From Ciborinia camelliae (taxonomy: Eukaryota > Ascomycota > Leotiomycetes > Helotiales > Sclerotiniaceae), in the NCBI GenBank assembly GCA_025890175.1, contig JANPYM010000004.1, positions 3,114,800-3,178,799 of the forward strand: a stretch of 64,000 bases of DNA, given 5' to 3'. The notes beneath the pieces were generated by a model, which saw nothing but the letters and a program-made list of their open reading frames with translations, did not search any database and was not told the DNA's origin. Both the position numbers and the translations under genes were made by a program. Shown here piece by piece: positions 28,093 to 42,562 of the stretch. How positions within the stretch are numbered: position 1 is the stretch's first letter; each line of letters begins with the position of its first letter.

Positions 28093-30278
28093 ACAAGTGA
28101 GGAGAGGATAATACTGGATGAATGAATGGATTTGGGAAAGGATACAGCGGATTTGAATTTTTATACTTGTTATTTAGCGGGCGTTTAGGTTACCGAATTT
28201 GTTGATGTCTTGTTTATACAGACTTTTCGGTATGGGATTCAATGGATGGGGAAATTTGGGGCATGGAAGGATGGAGATACCCAGGGCATTTTATAGCATC
28301 ATGATAGTCGATGGCGATTAGGAGAAACAATTCTTAAATAGAGCTGAAGATTTAAGAGAGATTTTCTCTGAACTTTTTTATAACCTCATTGAAGGGGATT
28401 CCGGATTTTATATGAATATAGTTTACTTTATGTTTATAATTGAAGAAGACAATCATTTCGACTTTATTATCTAATACCAATTATCCATTTGATATGCTTT
28501 TAGGTTGGATTTGGTCATATGCCTAGGTAGCGCATGGATAGTACCTACCTAGGTACCTATGGAGCCTGGAAGCTCGGTAAATTTAGGCTTAAGGTTAGTT
28601 TTAATTCTGGTTGATGCTCCACTTGCACTGAATAACTCCAAATCATAAATCACCTCAAGGACTGAAATATTATAATTATTACCACAGCTAGTACTACCTG
28701 ATCAATTCATGAGCCAAAAGTCGCCACTATCTATCCCCCTACGATGCTTTTCATTTCTGAATGGGAGATTCTATTGATCGTACGGTATCGTATCGCATAA
28801 TTCATTTCGGGGCTTTTTTCTTCGCAATGAAGAGAGTAGCCCATCAGTAAGGGCATCAGAAGTGAAGGGGACACACTCAGCATTTGCAATATATACGAAC
28901 GGAACGCGAACACCTCGTACAGTCATAGGCTGGCTTAGATACCGAATTAAGAAATTAAAGCCCGTACGATCTGAGCTCCGGTGAATGTTCTTTGCAACCT
29001 GCGAGACCGGTGGTGAGAGGTCCGGTGAGTCTTTGAGTTCAAGGTAGGTAAGGGTCATTTACTTCTTCCTCTTCCTGTCTCCCCTTTCGATGGGCATAAT
29101 TTTGCACCATGGGGTTGGTTCAATCGATGAAAAGGCAGACTAGACTGGTGTGGGAGGTAGAGTCTCTGTGCGGACGGAGGACATAGGACGAATGAAAGGT
29201 ATGTTTGCCTTTACTTTTGAACTTCTCGATATGAGCTGATGTTTCTTTTTCATGGTAGATTGGGAGTGAAGCATCCGGAGCATATACAGTACGCATCGAT
29301 TGACAAAGGACCACGCGATTTAAGCACAATAAATACTGCGGATAAATGAAGGATGGTTATGAAGAGGACAGGAAGTTATATAAAATTGATGGCATACACT
29401 GTACGGAATGACCATAGAGTGATCACGACAAATACCTCTTCTCCGCGTCTCGGTTCCAAATTTAATACAAAGTTCGGTCTGGTGATGATGCTAAAGCTAT
29501 GGAGTAAAACCGCTTGGTGAAGTTAGGAGATATTGGCATGATTTTCTATACATCTGGTTGTTCATTCATGTAGGTACAACTCTGGATGCAATAAGGCGAG
29601 AAAAGGAGACCGGAAAATGAAATTGACGAGAATGCAAATAAGCCATTTATCATGATGCGAGGCACTTGCTGGACAGCAGCTTGACTGGGCATATTGGACG
29701 GTAGATTGACATGGAGAAGTTGCATTTTGCCTCTGCCGCTTCTTTCACCCCGACGCTGCTAGATGAAGGAAATGAATTATGCAGATATCGAAATTTCCCC
29801 CGGTGAGGAAGTCATTCAAAGCAATTGTGTTTAAACAAGCGACAAGTGTGCTTTTCAATACCAACCTCCTCTTTCCAATGCCAAGCAAGGGGTTCGTTTG
29901 GTCATGAGTCGAAGAAGTAATTAGAAACATTTCTCAATATCTTTTTCTTCTTCTATTGGCTAAATCCCCTGATGCCGAGAGGAAACAAGGGTCCTTGATT
30001 TCCACATACACGCAATTATAAACGCCCCAAAAAGAAAATATATATTGAAGCCAAGGAGTGTAACAGTTGACCCCAAAATGTTTCCGAATTGTACATTTCT
30101 CCCTTTCTATCACTCATGTCCGTCCTACAACTTCATCACAAAACTTAACCAAACTTTCTGGCCAGCAGGATAATCCGTAGGAAGTCATTGAGAAGTCAAT
30201 TACCACACCTGCCAAAGAGGTATTTTTTGTTTTACAGTGTAATGAGAAGGCTAGAATTCCAGCACTCCCAATTTCACC
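28093..30278. other. Intergenic, 2.2 kb
   Basis: No gene seen. A GTACCTACCTAGGTACC palindromic stretch lies near 28540-28558. Short ORFs on the minus strand at 28771-29329 show no domain. Confidence 0.45.
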
Positions 30279-31548
30279 ATGCGATCCAATAAAACCGTCC
30301 AAGTCCTCTTCTTGACCTCATTACTTCTCTTAGCCGTCTTCATCGCCGTTCCTTCAAAGGCTAGATCAAAGGTACCATTCTCCATTCCAAAATTAGGAAC
30401 CTTTCATTTCATACCCATCTCACGTCCAAATCTCAATACTTTCATGCATCAGTCCGAAGTCATATACCAGCGTGCGGTAGCAAAACGCAGAGATATCAGA
30501 CGTGATTTTGCAGATCGAGGGTTCTTTCCAGCAAAGGATCAGAACACTTTTAAGGAAACTCCATGGAGTATTTGGGATTTAGTTACCCCAAGTTATGGTT
30601 GCCCATGGGAAATGGAGAGACTTGGAAGAGTTGGAGAAGGAGGTTGGTGGATTTGTGGGATTAGTAAATTTTCGGAAGGCAGGAAACCTTGTGTAGTTTA
30701 TAGTTTTGGTGAGTGGCAGGATTTTATTATTTGGGCATTAATAATAATCATAGGATTTTACTGACATTCCGGGGTGAAATAGGTGTAGGAAATGACTCCT
30801 CATTCGAAGCCGAAATACTTGCTCGAACGAAGTGTGAAATTTGGGGTTATGATCAACATGTACCAGGTTTTAACTTTGGTCCAGAAGTTACAGAAGCAAT
30901 GAGAGGTAGAGCACATTTCGAGAGAAATGGGGCTAATGGAGCTACGGATGTGGGCAATAGGCTTTATACGATTCAAGAATTGATGAAAAGGAATGGTCAT
31001 GATTATATGTAAGTCTATAGTTTTATTCCCTCGAAGTATCGTGATTATTTTATGTCCGAGCAGAGGAAAGCTAATCCTACGGTCCTCGGGAAATAGTGAC
31101 ATCTTAAAGACGGACATAGAATACTCTGAATACAATGCACTCTCTTCGCTAAACGGTCACACACTCCCAGGTGGACCCGGTGCACTCACATCTCCCGATC
31201 CAACGAAACCCGAATTTCCCATCGGTCAAATCTTGGTGGAAATGCATATCTTTGAGTGGCAGGGTATTACTGCAAGTGTATTTTTGGATTGGTGGGAGAG
31301 TATGGAATTTAGGGGTTTAAGGGCTCTTCATAGGGAAATTGATACCGTGGCGCCTGGAATGGGAGTTGAGGGTGGAGCTGTCAAGTTGTGTAGTGTGAGT
31401 TTTATCTTTTCTTTTTCATGGACAGTTGGACGGTTGGACGGATGTCATGGAATTCGAATAAAGGACGAGAATGCTAATTTTTGGTTCATTTATTTAGTAT
31501 ACGTTGTTGAATATCCAGGATTCGAGGAATAGACTTTATCGTAGGTGA
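30279..31548 (+). CDS. Membrane-anchored METTL24-like methyltransferase
   Basis: Four exons: 30279-30708, 30783-31008, 31097-31394 and 31498-31548, phases consistent, 334 aa. A single hydrophobic segment at residues about 8-27 predicts a type II (Golgi/ER) anchor with the catalytic domain in the lumen. Residues about 105-130 read CPWEMERLGRVGEGGWWICG, the entry motif of the Methyltransf_22/METTL24-like family. VYSFGVGND at about 139 matches the SAM-binding loop, YDQH an acidic turn after strand 2, and DILKTDIEYSEY at about 219 the next core strand. The C-terminal exon restores the usual family ending (SLLNxQDSRNR-like). The acceptor at 31096 is chosen over an earlier AG at 31062 because only it gives the DILKTDIE core. 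The substrate is unknown. Family assignment is fairly sure, function is not. Confidence 0.88.
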
Positions 31549-33356
31549 ATGAATGGTTGGATGGATACGAAGTCGCGGTGTGTTGGCCCGGGGAGGAAAT
31601 AGTTGAGAGATGGATTCAAATTTATGCTATTGGACTCGGAAGGAGAAGCGTGCGTGGTATGGGATTGTATGGTTTTACGATAGAATTTTGGGAATAAATG
31701 AAATGTGTTTTTGAATTAGATATCCTTCTCCAATCTTTAAAACTCCCCGAGACTCGAAAATAGTGTGTGCCCAGAAACTCAGATGATTACTAGCCAAAGA
31801 ATATGTCAGGTATATCCTACTAATTCCACAAGTCCCCCGTTCCTCTGATCCTATATCATTCATCATAGAATGAAATCCAATATTCATATCCAATATTTGA
31901 TTAAGATTAAAACAAGCAGACATCAATCGCCATTGCTAAGGCCAGTCAGAGTTGTCAGAGTATGGCGATTTTCGTGACGAGGATGTGGGGGAGACCTTAT
32001 GCGCAAAGATAATTATACCCCCCACAACCACTTAGACGAGACATATTGCATTTAAGCATCTAAGCCGATAGATTATTACTCTTTAGTAACATCGATAGTA
32101 CCATCATATTCATCCCCGGCAAGTCGATTGTATCCTCCACCGCTTAACTCAACTCATCAGACATTTCGGTTTGTGAGTCGCTGATATCATGGTGAACACG
32201 ACATATGTTATCACAAATCGTGACGGATGAGGGCGCTATAAGCAAGAATCTAAATGAGGGTAAGAGCGGTAATGATGTAAGTAGTAAACTTCATTGAGCG
32301 GTCTATTTCCTAACAGTGAACTTAAGGTAAGAGGAATAAGATGGTTCGGACTTCAATAAATCAAAATGTTTGAGATAAATTCTTGAATATACTGTAATGA
32401 ATGAGACAAGATTAAATAATTGTAGGTGGATTCTAAGGAATTTATAAATTCAGAGGCACAAAGTCTTTGGTCAGGAGGCAAATTTTCTATTCCTGGGCCG
32501 CGGGGTAAGTTGTCTACTGAGCCCAAAAACTTGGAGATCTATTCCATGGAACTTTATTCTTCATTCTAGTCAATTCATCTGAGAATTATCGATAAACATG
32601 AATGCTGTTATCGTCAACATTACCATATCTTTATGATTCAATTTGACGGAGTCATTGCCATATCATCACATATTGATGCCGTCCATCATTTACGCCAAAA
32701 GACGGCATAAACCAATCACACTGTCGTGTATAGAGTTGAGAGATAAGTAGATACAATCACCAACTCGTGGAATCTATGAAGTACCAAGGTAAATTGACCA
32801 AAAATTGAATTATAAAATAACGAGCCCCAATACCCGCCTCCTAATGATAGCACGCGATGTTGATAGAACTTGATTCGGGAAAGTTATTTATTAAAGGAGA
32901 CTTTCAGGATGAGTAAGAGAATGAAAGGGTAACAACGCCCGCGCTTTAGATATTCATGTGATTTATATCACGATGATGGGTATCCGAGTCCGAAGAATCA
33001 TATGATATTAATATACTACTATATACGGCCATCAATGTACGATAGCCACAAACTAATTACAACTGCGACTAAACCCAGCGACGTGGATGAGGAGATGGGA
33101 GATTTACGTGATCATAAGACTTGCGAAGTGTAGATTTGATTGTGGCACTTCCGCTCAGAGATTGGATGACCGGAAACGAGAGGGATAAATAATATTACAT
33201 GTCCAATGGTGGTGTCCTTGCATATAGGATCATTCTTTCAAAGACATCCACACAGGTTCTTGGGACTGGGTAAATATATTCAGAATATCCCACAAAAGAA
33301 AAGGGCGGGAGCCGGTGGAAGATAACCAAAACGCCATAGTATAGTTATTAAAAGAA
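31549..33356. other. Intergenic shoulder of the AT block
   Basis: No gene seen. Base composition is ordinary until about 33340 and then falls abruptly to almost pure A/T. Confidence 0.5.
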
Positions 33357-34542
33357 CATGGAAAGATATTTTAAAATATTAATAATAAGAAATTATTTTT
33401 TCAAAAAGTATTATAAAATTAATATTAAACCTATAAGATATTTTAAATTATTTATAAAAATAAAAAAGATTGTTTATTTTAAAGATTATTTTAAAATGTT
33501 AATTTTTATAATTAAAATATTTTAAAATATTTATATTAATAGAAGATATTATTTATTATAAAGAAATTTGAAAATAAAAATGAAAATGAAAAGATATTTT
33601 TTATATTGAAAATATTTTAATAATTTTAATTTCAAATTTTATAATACTATAAAATGAACAATTTTGTTATTATATTAATTAATTTAAAAAAATATATTTT
33701 AAAATATTTATATAATTAAAAATATTATAAATATGTTTTATTTAAAAAATATTTTAAAATATTAATATAATTAATATTCTTTTTATATTTCAATAATAAT
33801 AATAAATCTTTTGATTATAAAGATAATATTAACAAATATTATTTTTATATTAAAAAATATTCTTTCTATTAAATATATTATTTCTATGAAATATATATTA
33901 TAATATTATTAATTATAAAAATTATTTTCAAATATCATTTATACCAAAGAAAATATTTATATTATAAAAAGAATTATAAATATTTTAAAATTTTAATAAT
34001 AATATTAAAAAGATTATAAATATTAATAATATAAAAAAATATTATAAAAGTTATTTATATTAAAAATATTTTATAATATTATTAAATATAAAAAATATTA
34101 TAAAAATTATAAAGATTAATAATATTAAATAATAATAAAATATATTATTTATCTTCAAAATATTTTATAATATTATTTATTTAAAAAATATTATTTATAC
34201 TAAAAGAAATATTAATATTATAAAAAAAATTATAAATATTTTAAATAATAATAATAAAAATATTCTTTATTTAAAAAATATTTTAAAATTTTAATAATTT
34301 TAAATAATTATTTATATAATTAAAAATATTATAAATATTATTAAATATAAAAAATAACATTTTTTTAAAAAATATTATCAAAATTTATAATATTAAAAAA
34401 TAATAAAAATATTATTTATATTAATAAAATATATTATTTACTTTAAAAAATTTTATAATATTATTTATTAAAAAAATATTTTAAAATAATAACAATAATA
34501 AAAATTTTTTTTTTTTTAAAAATATTATAAAATTAATATTAT

Positions 34543-34719
34543 TGAGGAATCAGGTTATATGGTTTTCGGTCACATGATTAGGGATCACGTGGTAAGCTAT
34601 ATCGTATAGGGTATAGGAGAGTAGTATATAAGGGCAACTGAGCTATTATTAAATATATACTTTTTAATCAAATCAATCTATTATATTCTATTGTATTATT
34701 AATTATTTTAGCATATACA
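34543..34719. repeat. Left LTR of the degraded element
   Basis: Starts TGAGGAATCAGGTTATATGG and ends CATATACA. It retains enough GC to align with the LTR at 61918; differences are nearly all transitions. Confidence 0.75.
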
Positions 34720-37700
34720 ATTAATAGATTATAAAATCTAATGTTAAATAAAAACATACTATTTTTTAATTTATTATAATAACAAAATTGTAATATAATA
34801 AAAAGATTATATATAATTACCAAATCTATAATAAAAAGATTGTATATTTATAATTGCAAAACTAAAATTTGTAATACAATAAAAAAATTATATTATAATA
34901 ATCAAAAAACATTTTTTAATATTAAAATTAAGGATTCAAAAAAAAAAAATTAAATTAATTTTATTTATAAAAAAATAAATTTTTATTTATTATATATATT
35001 TATATTTCAAAAATTATTTTACAAAACAAAATATTTTTTATTTATAAATATTTATATTTTTGGATTTTGTAAATTTTTATAAAATTTTAAATTTTATTTT
35101 TTATATTTTTTTTTAAATATAAATTCGATCTTTAATATAATTTATATTTTTTTTTTTATATTAATTAATTTTATTTTAATTTATATAATTATATATTTAT
35201 TATAAATAATAATAAAAATAATAATAATTTTTTATTAAAATGGTTTTTCATTTTTAATTAAAATAATTATATTATTTGATTTTAATAAATTGAAATCTAA
35301 TTTTATAAAAATAAATTTTTTATAATTATTAAAAAGATTCGAAAATAATATTATTAAATCTTATATATAATAAAAATTTTTATAAAATTTTTTATATAAA
35401 CTATAATTATTAATAATATTTTTGTAACAAATAATAATATTATATTAATTAAAACAAAAAGTATTATATCAAAAGAATTTTATAATTTTAAAAAAATTAA
35501 TTTTTATAATAAATTTAAAATTAAAATTAAAAATTTTTTATTTATTTATATTAATAAAAATAATAAAAATATTATTGAGGAGTATAATATTTTTGAAAAA
35601 ATTTAAAGATATTTGTAATAAAAATATATTTAATTTAATAAATCTATAAAATCAATATTGATTTGTAATATTATTATTTTTGATTTTATTAATTATAAAT
35701 TTTAATATATAAATAATATTAAAATTAAAATTATTTAGGATAAATTTAAAAATTATTGTTATAAATTATTTATTATTATATTTAAATTTAAGGATATATA
35801 AAATAATATATTACTATATTAAATTTTTATTAATATATTTTTAATAAAATATAATATTATAATTTAAATTTTTCAAATTTAAATTATTATTTTTATTATT
35901 AAAAAAATTCAAATTTTTTATAAAATTAATTATAATTAAAAAAAAAAAAAATTTTATATTATATATAATTAAAACTATAAAAATTAAAATATAATTTAAT
36001 TATAATATAATTATATATATTTTAAATTTCATTTTAATATTAAATTATTATTTATAAAATACTTTTATTATAATAATCCTATTTATTTTATTTATAATTA
36101 TTTTTTTCAAAATAAAATTATAATATATAAACAAAAATTTCAATATAATAAAAAGAAAATATTATTTAATTAAAAATATAAAAACTTTAAAACCTTTAAA
36201 AACTTAAAACATTTAAAAAACTAAAAATATAAAAATTATATTAATACAATTTATTATAATAAATCAAACTTTTTTTTTAATTTTAATAATAATTTTAAAT
36301 TTAATACTAAATTGAAATTTACCCTACTTACAAAAAAAATTATTAATAAAATATTATTATTTATTTAAATTATAAATATAATTATATTTTTAAATATAAT
36401 TAATAATTATAACCTATTTAAAAAAAAATTAATATATATTAAATATATATTTATATAAATTAAAAAAAAAATATTATTTATTAAATATATTAAAATTATT
36501 AAAATAATTTATTAAAATAATTTAAATAATTTATTTTCAAATATTTTATATATATTTAATTTTGAAATCAATTTATTATTAAAATAAAAAATTTATTATA
36601 ATAATAAATTAATTAAATTATTTAATTTTATAAATATAAATTTTAAAAAAAAAATAATTATTTATATAAAATAAAAAAATAAATTTTATATTATAAAATA
36701 TATTATTAAAAATTTTAAAAAATATATATTTATTTTAATAATATTTATTAATTATTAATTAAAACAAAAAAATATTATCAAAATATTAATTAATATTTTT
36801 TATTATAATTTAAATATTATAAATTTAAATAAATTAAAAATTAATATTAATTTTATTATTTTATATATTAATATTTAAACTATTTTAAATTTAAAATTAT
36901 TAAAAATCTTTATAAAATAATTATATTAAAATAAAAAATCAAGATTTCAAATAATAAAAAATTATATAAAATTTATAATATTATTAAAATAAAAAATAAA
37001 ATTAATAAAATATTAATAAAATATATAAACAAAATATTTATATTAATTCTTTTTAATATTATAAACTTATTTTTAATATCTTTTCAAAAAAATAAATATT
37101 TTTTAAAAATTATAAATAATTAATTAAAAATATAATAATTAAGAAATTATAGTAATTCAAAAAAAATAAAAAATTATAAATCAAAAAGAAATTAAAAGTT
37201 TATAAATCAAATAATATTTTTAAATTTAAAAAAATTATAAAAAATTAAAAAAAGAAAAATAATATTTAATTATAATATATAATAATAATAATATTATATT
37301 AAAATAAATTAATTAAATAAAATATTTAAATATTAAAAAAAAATATATATATAAATATAATAAATATTAATATATTAATAAAATTTTAAAATAAAATTTT
37401 AAAAACAATAATCTATATTTATAATAAAATTATAAAAAATTTAAAATTAAAAAACATTATTATATTATTAAAAAAAATTTATATAAAAAAAAGATTTAAT
37501 ATTAATTATATTTACATTTAAAAAAACAAATATTATATTTATATAAATTTGAAAATATTATTAATTTATAATTAATATAATAAATTAATAAATAAATAAA
37601 AAATTAATATTTTTATAAATTATATATTAATAAATATTTAATTAAAAATATATATTTCAAATTTAGATTATACCCAATATTTCAATATTTTTAATATAAA

Positions 37701-40015
37701 TAAAATAATTAAAAAAAAATGATTAATTTATAAATTTAAAAATCATTATTAGAATTATAAAAAATATTAAACATTATTTTTAATAAAAAATTATATAAAC
37801 AATTTAAAAAAAAAATTATTATAAGCTATTTATAAAATATAAAATTATTTATAATATTATAATTTTTTAATCTTAAAATTTATAAATAAATATTATTTAT
37901 ATTATTATTAAAATTTATAATTAAAATTTCTATTTAAACAATAAAGATTAAATAAAAATTTTTATTTTTAATAAAAATCAAAAAAAAAATATTATACAAA
38001 TAAATAATAATAAAAATTTTGAATTAAAAACTTTAAAATCAAATAATAAAATAAATATTAAAATAAAAATTTCGATTAATAATATATTAATTATTTTTAT
38101 TTTTAAAAATAATAATAAAAACTTATTATTTTAATATTTTATAAAATTTTAAAAACAAAAATAAAATATTATTAACTATAATAATAAAAACAAAAAATTA
38201 ATTAAAATTTATCAATTAATAATTATCAAAATTAAAATAAAAAATTAAAAAAAAAAAATATTAAAATTGTATATTTTACAATCATTATTTTTTTTATATT
38301 CAATTTAATAATTAAAATTTTTATTATATTAATCTTTATTATAATCCTAAAAACTAATTAATTTGATAATAAAAAAATATAATTTATATAATTTACACAA
38401 AAAATATTTAATATTTCTATTTCATAAATATATAAAATAACAATAAAAAATTTAAAAAATAAAAAAAACTAAAAAATTATTATTAAAAAAAAATTAATTT
38501 ATTAATTATTAATAAAATTTAAAAAAAGTTTATATAACCAAAAAAAACAAATTTAATTTTAATTAAATAAATATTCAATATTAAAATTAAATTAAATAAA
38601 TTTTTTAAATATTTTAAAACAAAACTTATTACCCAAAACTTTAATCAAATCTCTAACAAAAATTTTATAAAGATTTTTGTATTAATTATTCAATTTAATA
38701 CTTTTCAATTATTTTTAATAATTATTATAAAAAAAATTTTTATTATTATTAATTCAATATCAAAAATATTTTTATTAAAATATTTTTTTATAAATAGATT
38801 TTTTTATAATCACCTAAAAAAGTTCTTATACAAAAAAAATATATTCTGTAATTATTACAAAACCTTTATAAATTTAAACAAATTAATTAAAATTAAACAT
38901 TATTATTAAAAAAAAAAATATTATTTTAAAAATTCAAATAAAATCTAACTAATCCATACTTTTATATTAATATTAATAAAAAATTATATCTTCTAATATT
39001 TATTAATAATATTACATATACATTTAAAAATCTTAATAATATTAATTAGTTTTTTGATTAACTTTTTATACATTTTAAAACAAAAAATCTTAATAAAATT
39101 TTTTTTTTTTTAAACATTTAAATTATTTATAATTAATCAAATCGCTTAATCATTTTTAATCAAAAACAATTTCTTAATATAATATTTAAAAAATTCAAAA
39201 TTAAAAATAAAATAAAAAAAACGAAAAAATTTTTTATTATAAATTATACTTATTTTTGATTTTTAACAAAAAACAATAAAAAAATTGATATTAAAAAATA
39301 CTAACAAATTATTAACACTTTTATATATTCAATTATCTACATTTAACCAAATATTAATTATACTATAAATATATTTGTATAATACATAAACAAACTTAAC
39401 AAATATCATAATCTAATATTCAAAAATTTAATAAAATATCTTTATTTAACAATTAAACAACACCTATATTTCGAACCATAAAATATCCATTAAAAAATAA
39501 TAATAATTTATACAAACATAAATTAAATAAATAACAAAACTAATAAAAAAAATATTTTTAAAAAAATTATAATATTTTATAAAAAATTAATATCATAAAT
39601 ATTAAAAAAATAATATTTTATATTAATTTTAACAATAAAATTAAAATATATTGTAATAATAATATTTATAAAACAAAATTAATAAATAATTTAAATATTT
39701 AAAGATTTAAAAATATCTAAATATATTGAAAATAATAAAATACTATAATTGTTTGGAAATAATATTAAAACAATTGTATTAATTAAAAAATTTTATTTTT
39801 ATAAAAAATCAAAATATATTAATATTTATTATTATTACATTTGTAATTTAATTAAATAAAAAAGATTGAAAATAATTTATATACTAACGAAAAATATAAT
39901 AACAAATAATTTGATTAAATTATTAAAAAAAATGGTTTTTGAAAAGTTTAAAGATTAACTAAAAATAATTAAAAAAAAAAATAAAAAAACCAAAATATAT
40001 TTTATAAAAAAATAT

Positions 40016-40211
40016 TGAAAAATTAAATCACATAATTTTCGGGTATATAATTAAGAATTATATAATAAATTATATTATATAAAATATAAAAAAATAATAT
40101 ATAAAAACAACTAAATTATTACTAAATATATATTCCTTAATTAAATCAATTTACCATATTCTACCCTAATACTTTCTTTCTACCATATTACTGGTCATCC
40201 CAGGATATACA
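40016..40211. repeat. Right LTR of the degraded element
   Basis: Starts TGAAAAATTAAATCACATAA and ends GGATATACA. Compared with 61918-62112, the first half has nearly every G turned to A while its C residues are better kept; the second half keeps a C-rich patch (40160-40203). Confidence 0.7.
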
Positions 40212-41390
40212 ATTAATAAATATTAATATTATAAATTATTTTAAATTATTAAAATATATATTAATAAATATAACAAATAACTAAATACTAAATATTAACA
40301 TATACCACACCTATATAATTCATTTTTTCCTATACTTCTTTAACTAAAATATCAATAATACTATAAAAATTTATATTTATGTTACTAACTACCTTTATTC
40401 TACATATATATATTAATATCCTTTAATATAAATCAATATAAATTATTTATAAAAATAAAAAATATTATTTATTCTAAATATTATTTTAAAATATTAATTT
40501 TATATAATAAAAAAAATAATAAATATATTTATAATTAAAATATTAATAATAAAAAACAAAGTTTTTTTTAAAAAATGTTATAAATCTAATATTAATATTA
40601 CAAATTATTTTAAATTATTTATAAAAATACAAAATATTATTTATTTTTAAAAATAATTTTCAAATATTAATTTTATATAACAAAAAAAATAATAAATATA
40701 TTTATAATTAAAATATTTTATAATTTTATTTATTAAAAAAATATTTTAAATTATTTATATTAAAAAAAATATTATTTATATTAAAAATATTTTATAATAT
40801 TATTAATAATAAAAAATATTATTTATTTTAAAATTATTTCAAATTATTTATATTAATAATAATAATAAATATTATTTATTAAAAAAATATTTTAAAATAT
40901 TAATTTTATATAATAATAATAATAATTATAAATATTATTTATTTAATAAATATTTAAAATATTAATATTAATTTTATATAAAAATAATAATAATAATAAT
41001 AAATATTTTTACAATTAATAATATTATAAATATATTTTTTTTTAAAATCTTTCATAATATTATTTATTTAAAAAATATTTTAAAATATTAATAATAATAA
41101 AATATATTTTTTTTTTTAAGATATTATAAAATTGATTTTAATATTATAAAATATTTTAAAATTTCAATAATATAAAAAAATATTATTAAATATAAAAAAT
41201 AATATTTTTTTAAAAAATATTATAAAAATTTATAATATTAAAGAATAATAAAAATATTATTTATATTAATAAAATATATTATTTATTTTAAAATATTTTA
41301 TAATATTATTTATCGAAAAAATATTTTAAAATATTAATAATAATAAAATTTTCTTTTTTTTTAAAAATATTATAAAATTAATATTAATAT

Positions 41391-41730
41391 TATAAATTAA
41401 TTATCTATAAAAATAAAAATTTTATATAACAAAAAAAATAAAAAATATATTTATAATTAAAATATCTTATAATATTATTTATTTAAAAAATATTTTAAAA
41501 TATTAATAATAATAAAATAAATTATCTTTTTTTAAAATATTATAAAATTAATATTAATATTATAAATTAATTATCTATAAAAATAAAAATTTTATATAAC
41601 AAAAAAAATAAAAAATATATTTATAATTAAAATATCTTATAATATTATTTATTTAAAAAATATTTTAAAATATTAATAATAATAAAATAAATTATCTTTT
41701 TTTAAAATATTATAAAATTAATATTAATAT
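41391..41730. repeat. Perfect 170-bp tandem duplication inside the AT block
   Basis: Bases 41391-41560 are repeated without a difference at 41561-41730, and identity extends about 25 bases leftward. Two identical copies in a heavily mutated block imply that the duplication happened after the mutation, or a sequence-assembly artefact. Confidence 0.85.
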
Positions 41731-42562
41731 TATAAAATATTTATAAAAATAAAAAATATTAAAATATAATAAAAATATTATTTATATTATTAAAATATAT
41801 TATTTATTTTCAAAATATTTTATAATATTCTTTATTTAAAAAATATTTTAAATTATTTATATTAATATATTTATATTAAATATATATTATAATATTATTA
41901 ATTATAAATATTATTTTAAAATATTATTTAGATTAAAAAAAATATATATATTATAAAAAGAATTATATATATTTTAAATAATAATAATAAAAATATTTTA
42001 AAATTTTAATAATATTAGAAAGATTATTTATATAATCAAAAATATTATAGATATTAATAATATAAAAAATAATATTCTTTTAAAAAATATTATCAAAATT
42101 TATAATATTAAAAAATAATAGAAATATTATTTATATTAATAAAGTATATTATTTATCTCAAAATATTTTATAATATTATTTATTAAAAAAATATTTTAAA
42201 ATATTAATAATAATAAAAGAAATTATTTCTTTTAAAAATATTATAAAATTAATATTAATACTATAAATTATTTCAAATTATTTATAAAAATAAAAGGTTT
42301 TGCTTATTCTAAATATTATTTTAAAATGTGAATTTTATATAATAAAAAGAATAAGAAATATATTTATAATTAAAATATTTTATAATATTAATTTTATATA
42401 ACAAAAAGAAGAATAAATATATTTATACTTAAAATATTTTATAATTTTATTTATTAAAAAAATATTTTCATATTAATTTTACTTAATAAAAATAATAATA
42501 TATATTCTTTAATTTATATAAAATAAAAAATAAAAATTTTAATATTATTTTTATTATAATAA

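Larger units (their letters stand above)
34543..40211. mobile_element. RIP-degraded LTR retrotransposon, about 5.7 kb
   Basis: Direct repeats at 34543-34719 and 40016-40211 both begin TG and end ATATACA, and both align with the much better preserved copy at 61918-62112. They are followed or flanked by ATTAA/ATTAT, compatible with a 5-bp target duplication (4 of 5 match). The left LTR lacks about 19 bases found in the other two. The interior has no readable gag or pol. The size and short LTRs suggest a copia-like or similar element, but the superfamily cannot be read from what remains. Confidence 0.75.
33357..42562. repeat. AT-rich RIP-type repeat block (9.2 kb)
   Basis: Almost nothing but A and T with very few C or G and practically no CpG, bounded sharply on both sides. 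No ORF survives. It is built from a degraded LTR element (34543-40211) inserted into other AT repeats. The outer parts, 33357-34540 and 40212-42562, share long similar segments: for instance a stretch at about 34335-34530 recurs at about 41175-41365 and again at about 42055-42245. RIP of duplicated DNA is the simplest cause. A centromere or a heterochromatic island are alternatives that sequence alone cannot separate. Confidence 0.85.

Noticed and set aside
41391..41730. CRISPR-like or satellite array
   Set aside because: Only two units with no spacers, and CRISPR arrays are not expected in a fungal genome.
33357..42562. Mitochondrial DNA insertion as the source of the AT block
   Set aside because: No mitochondrial gene, rRNA or tRNA is readable, and the LTR pair plus comparison with the copy at 61918 explains the block by transposon insertion and RIP.
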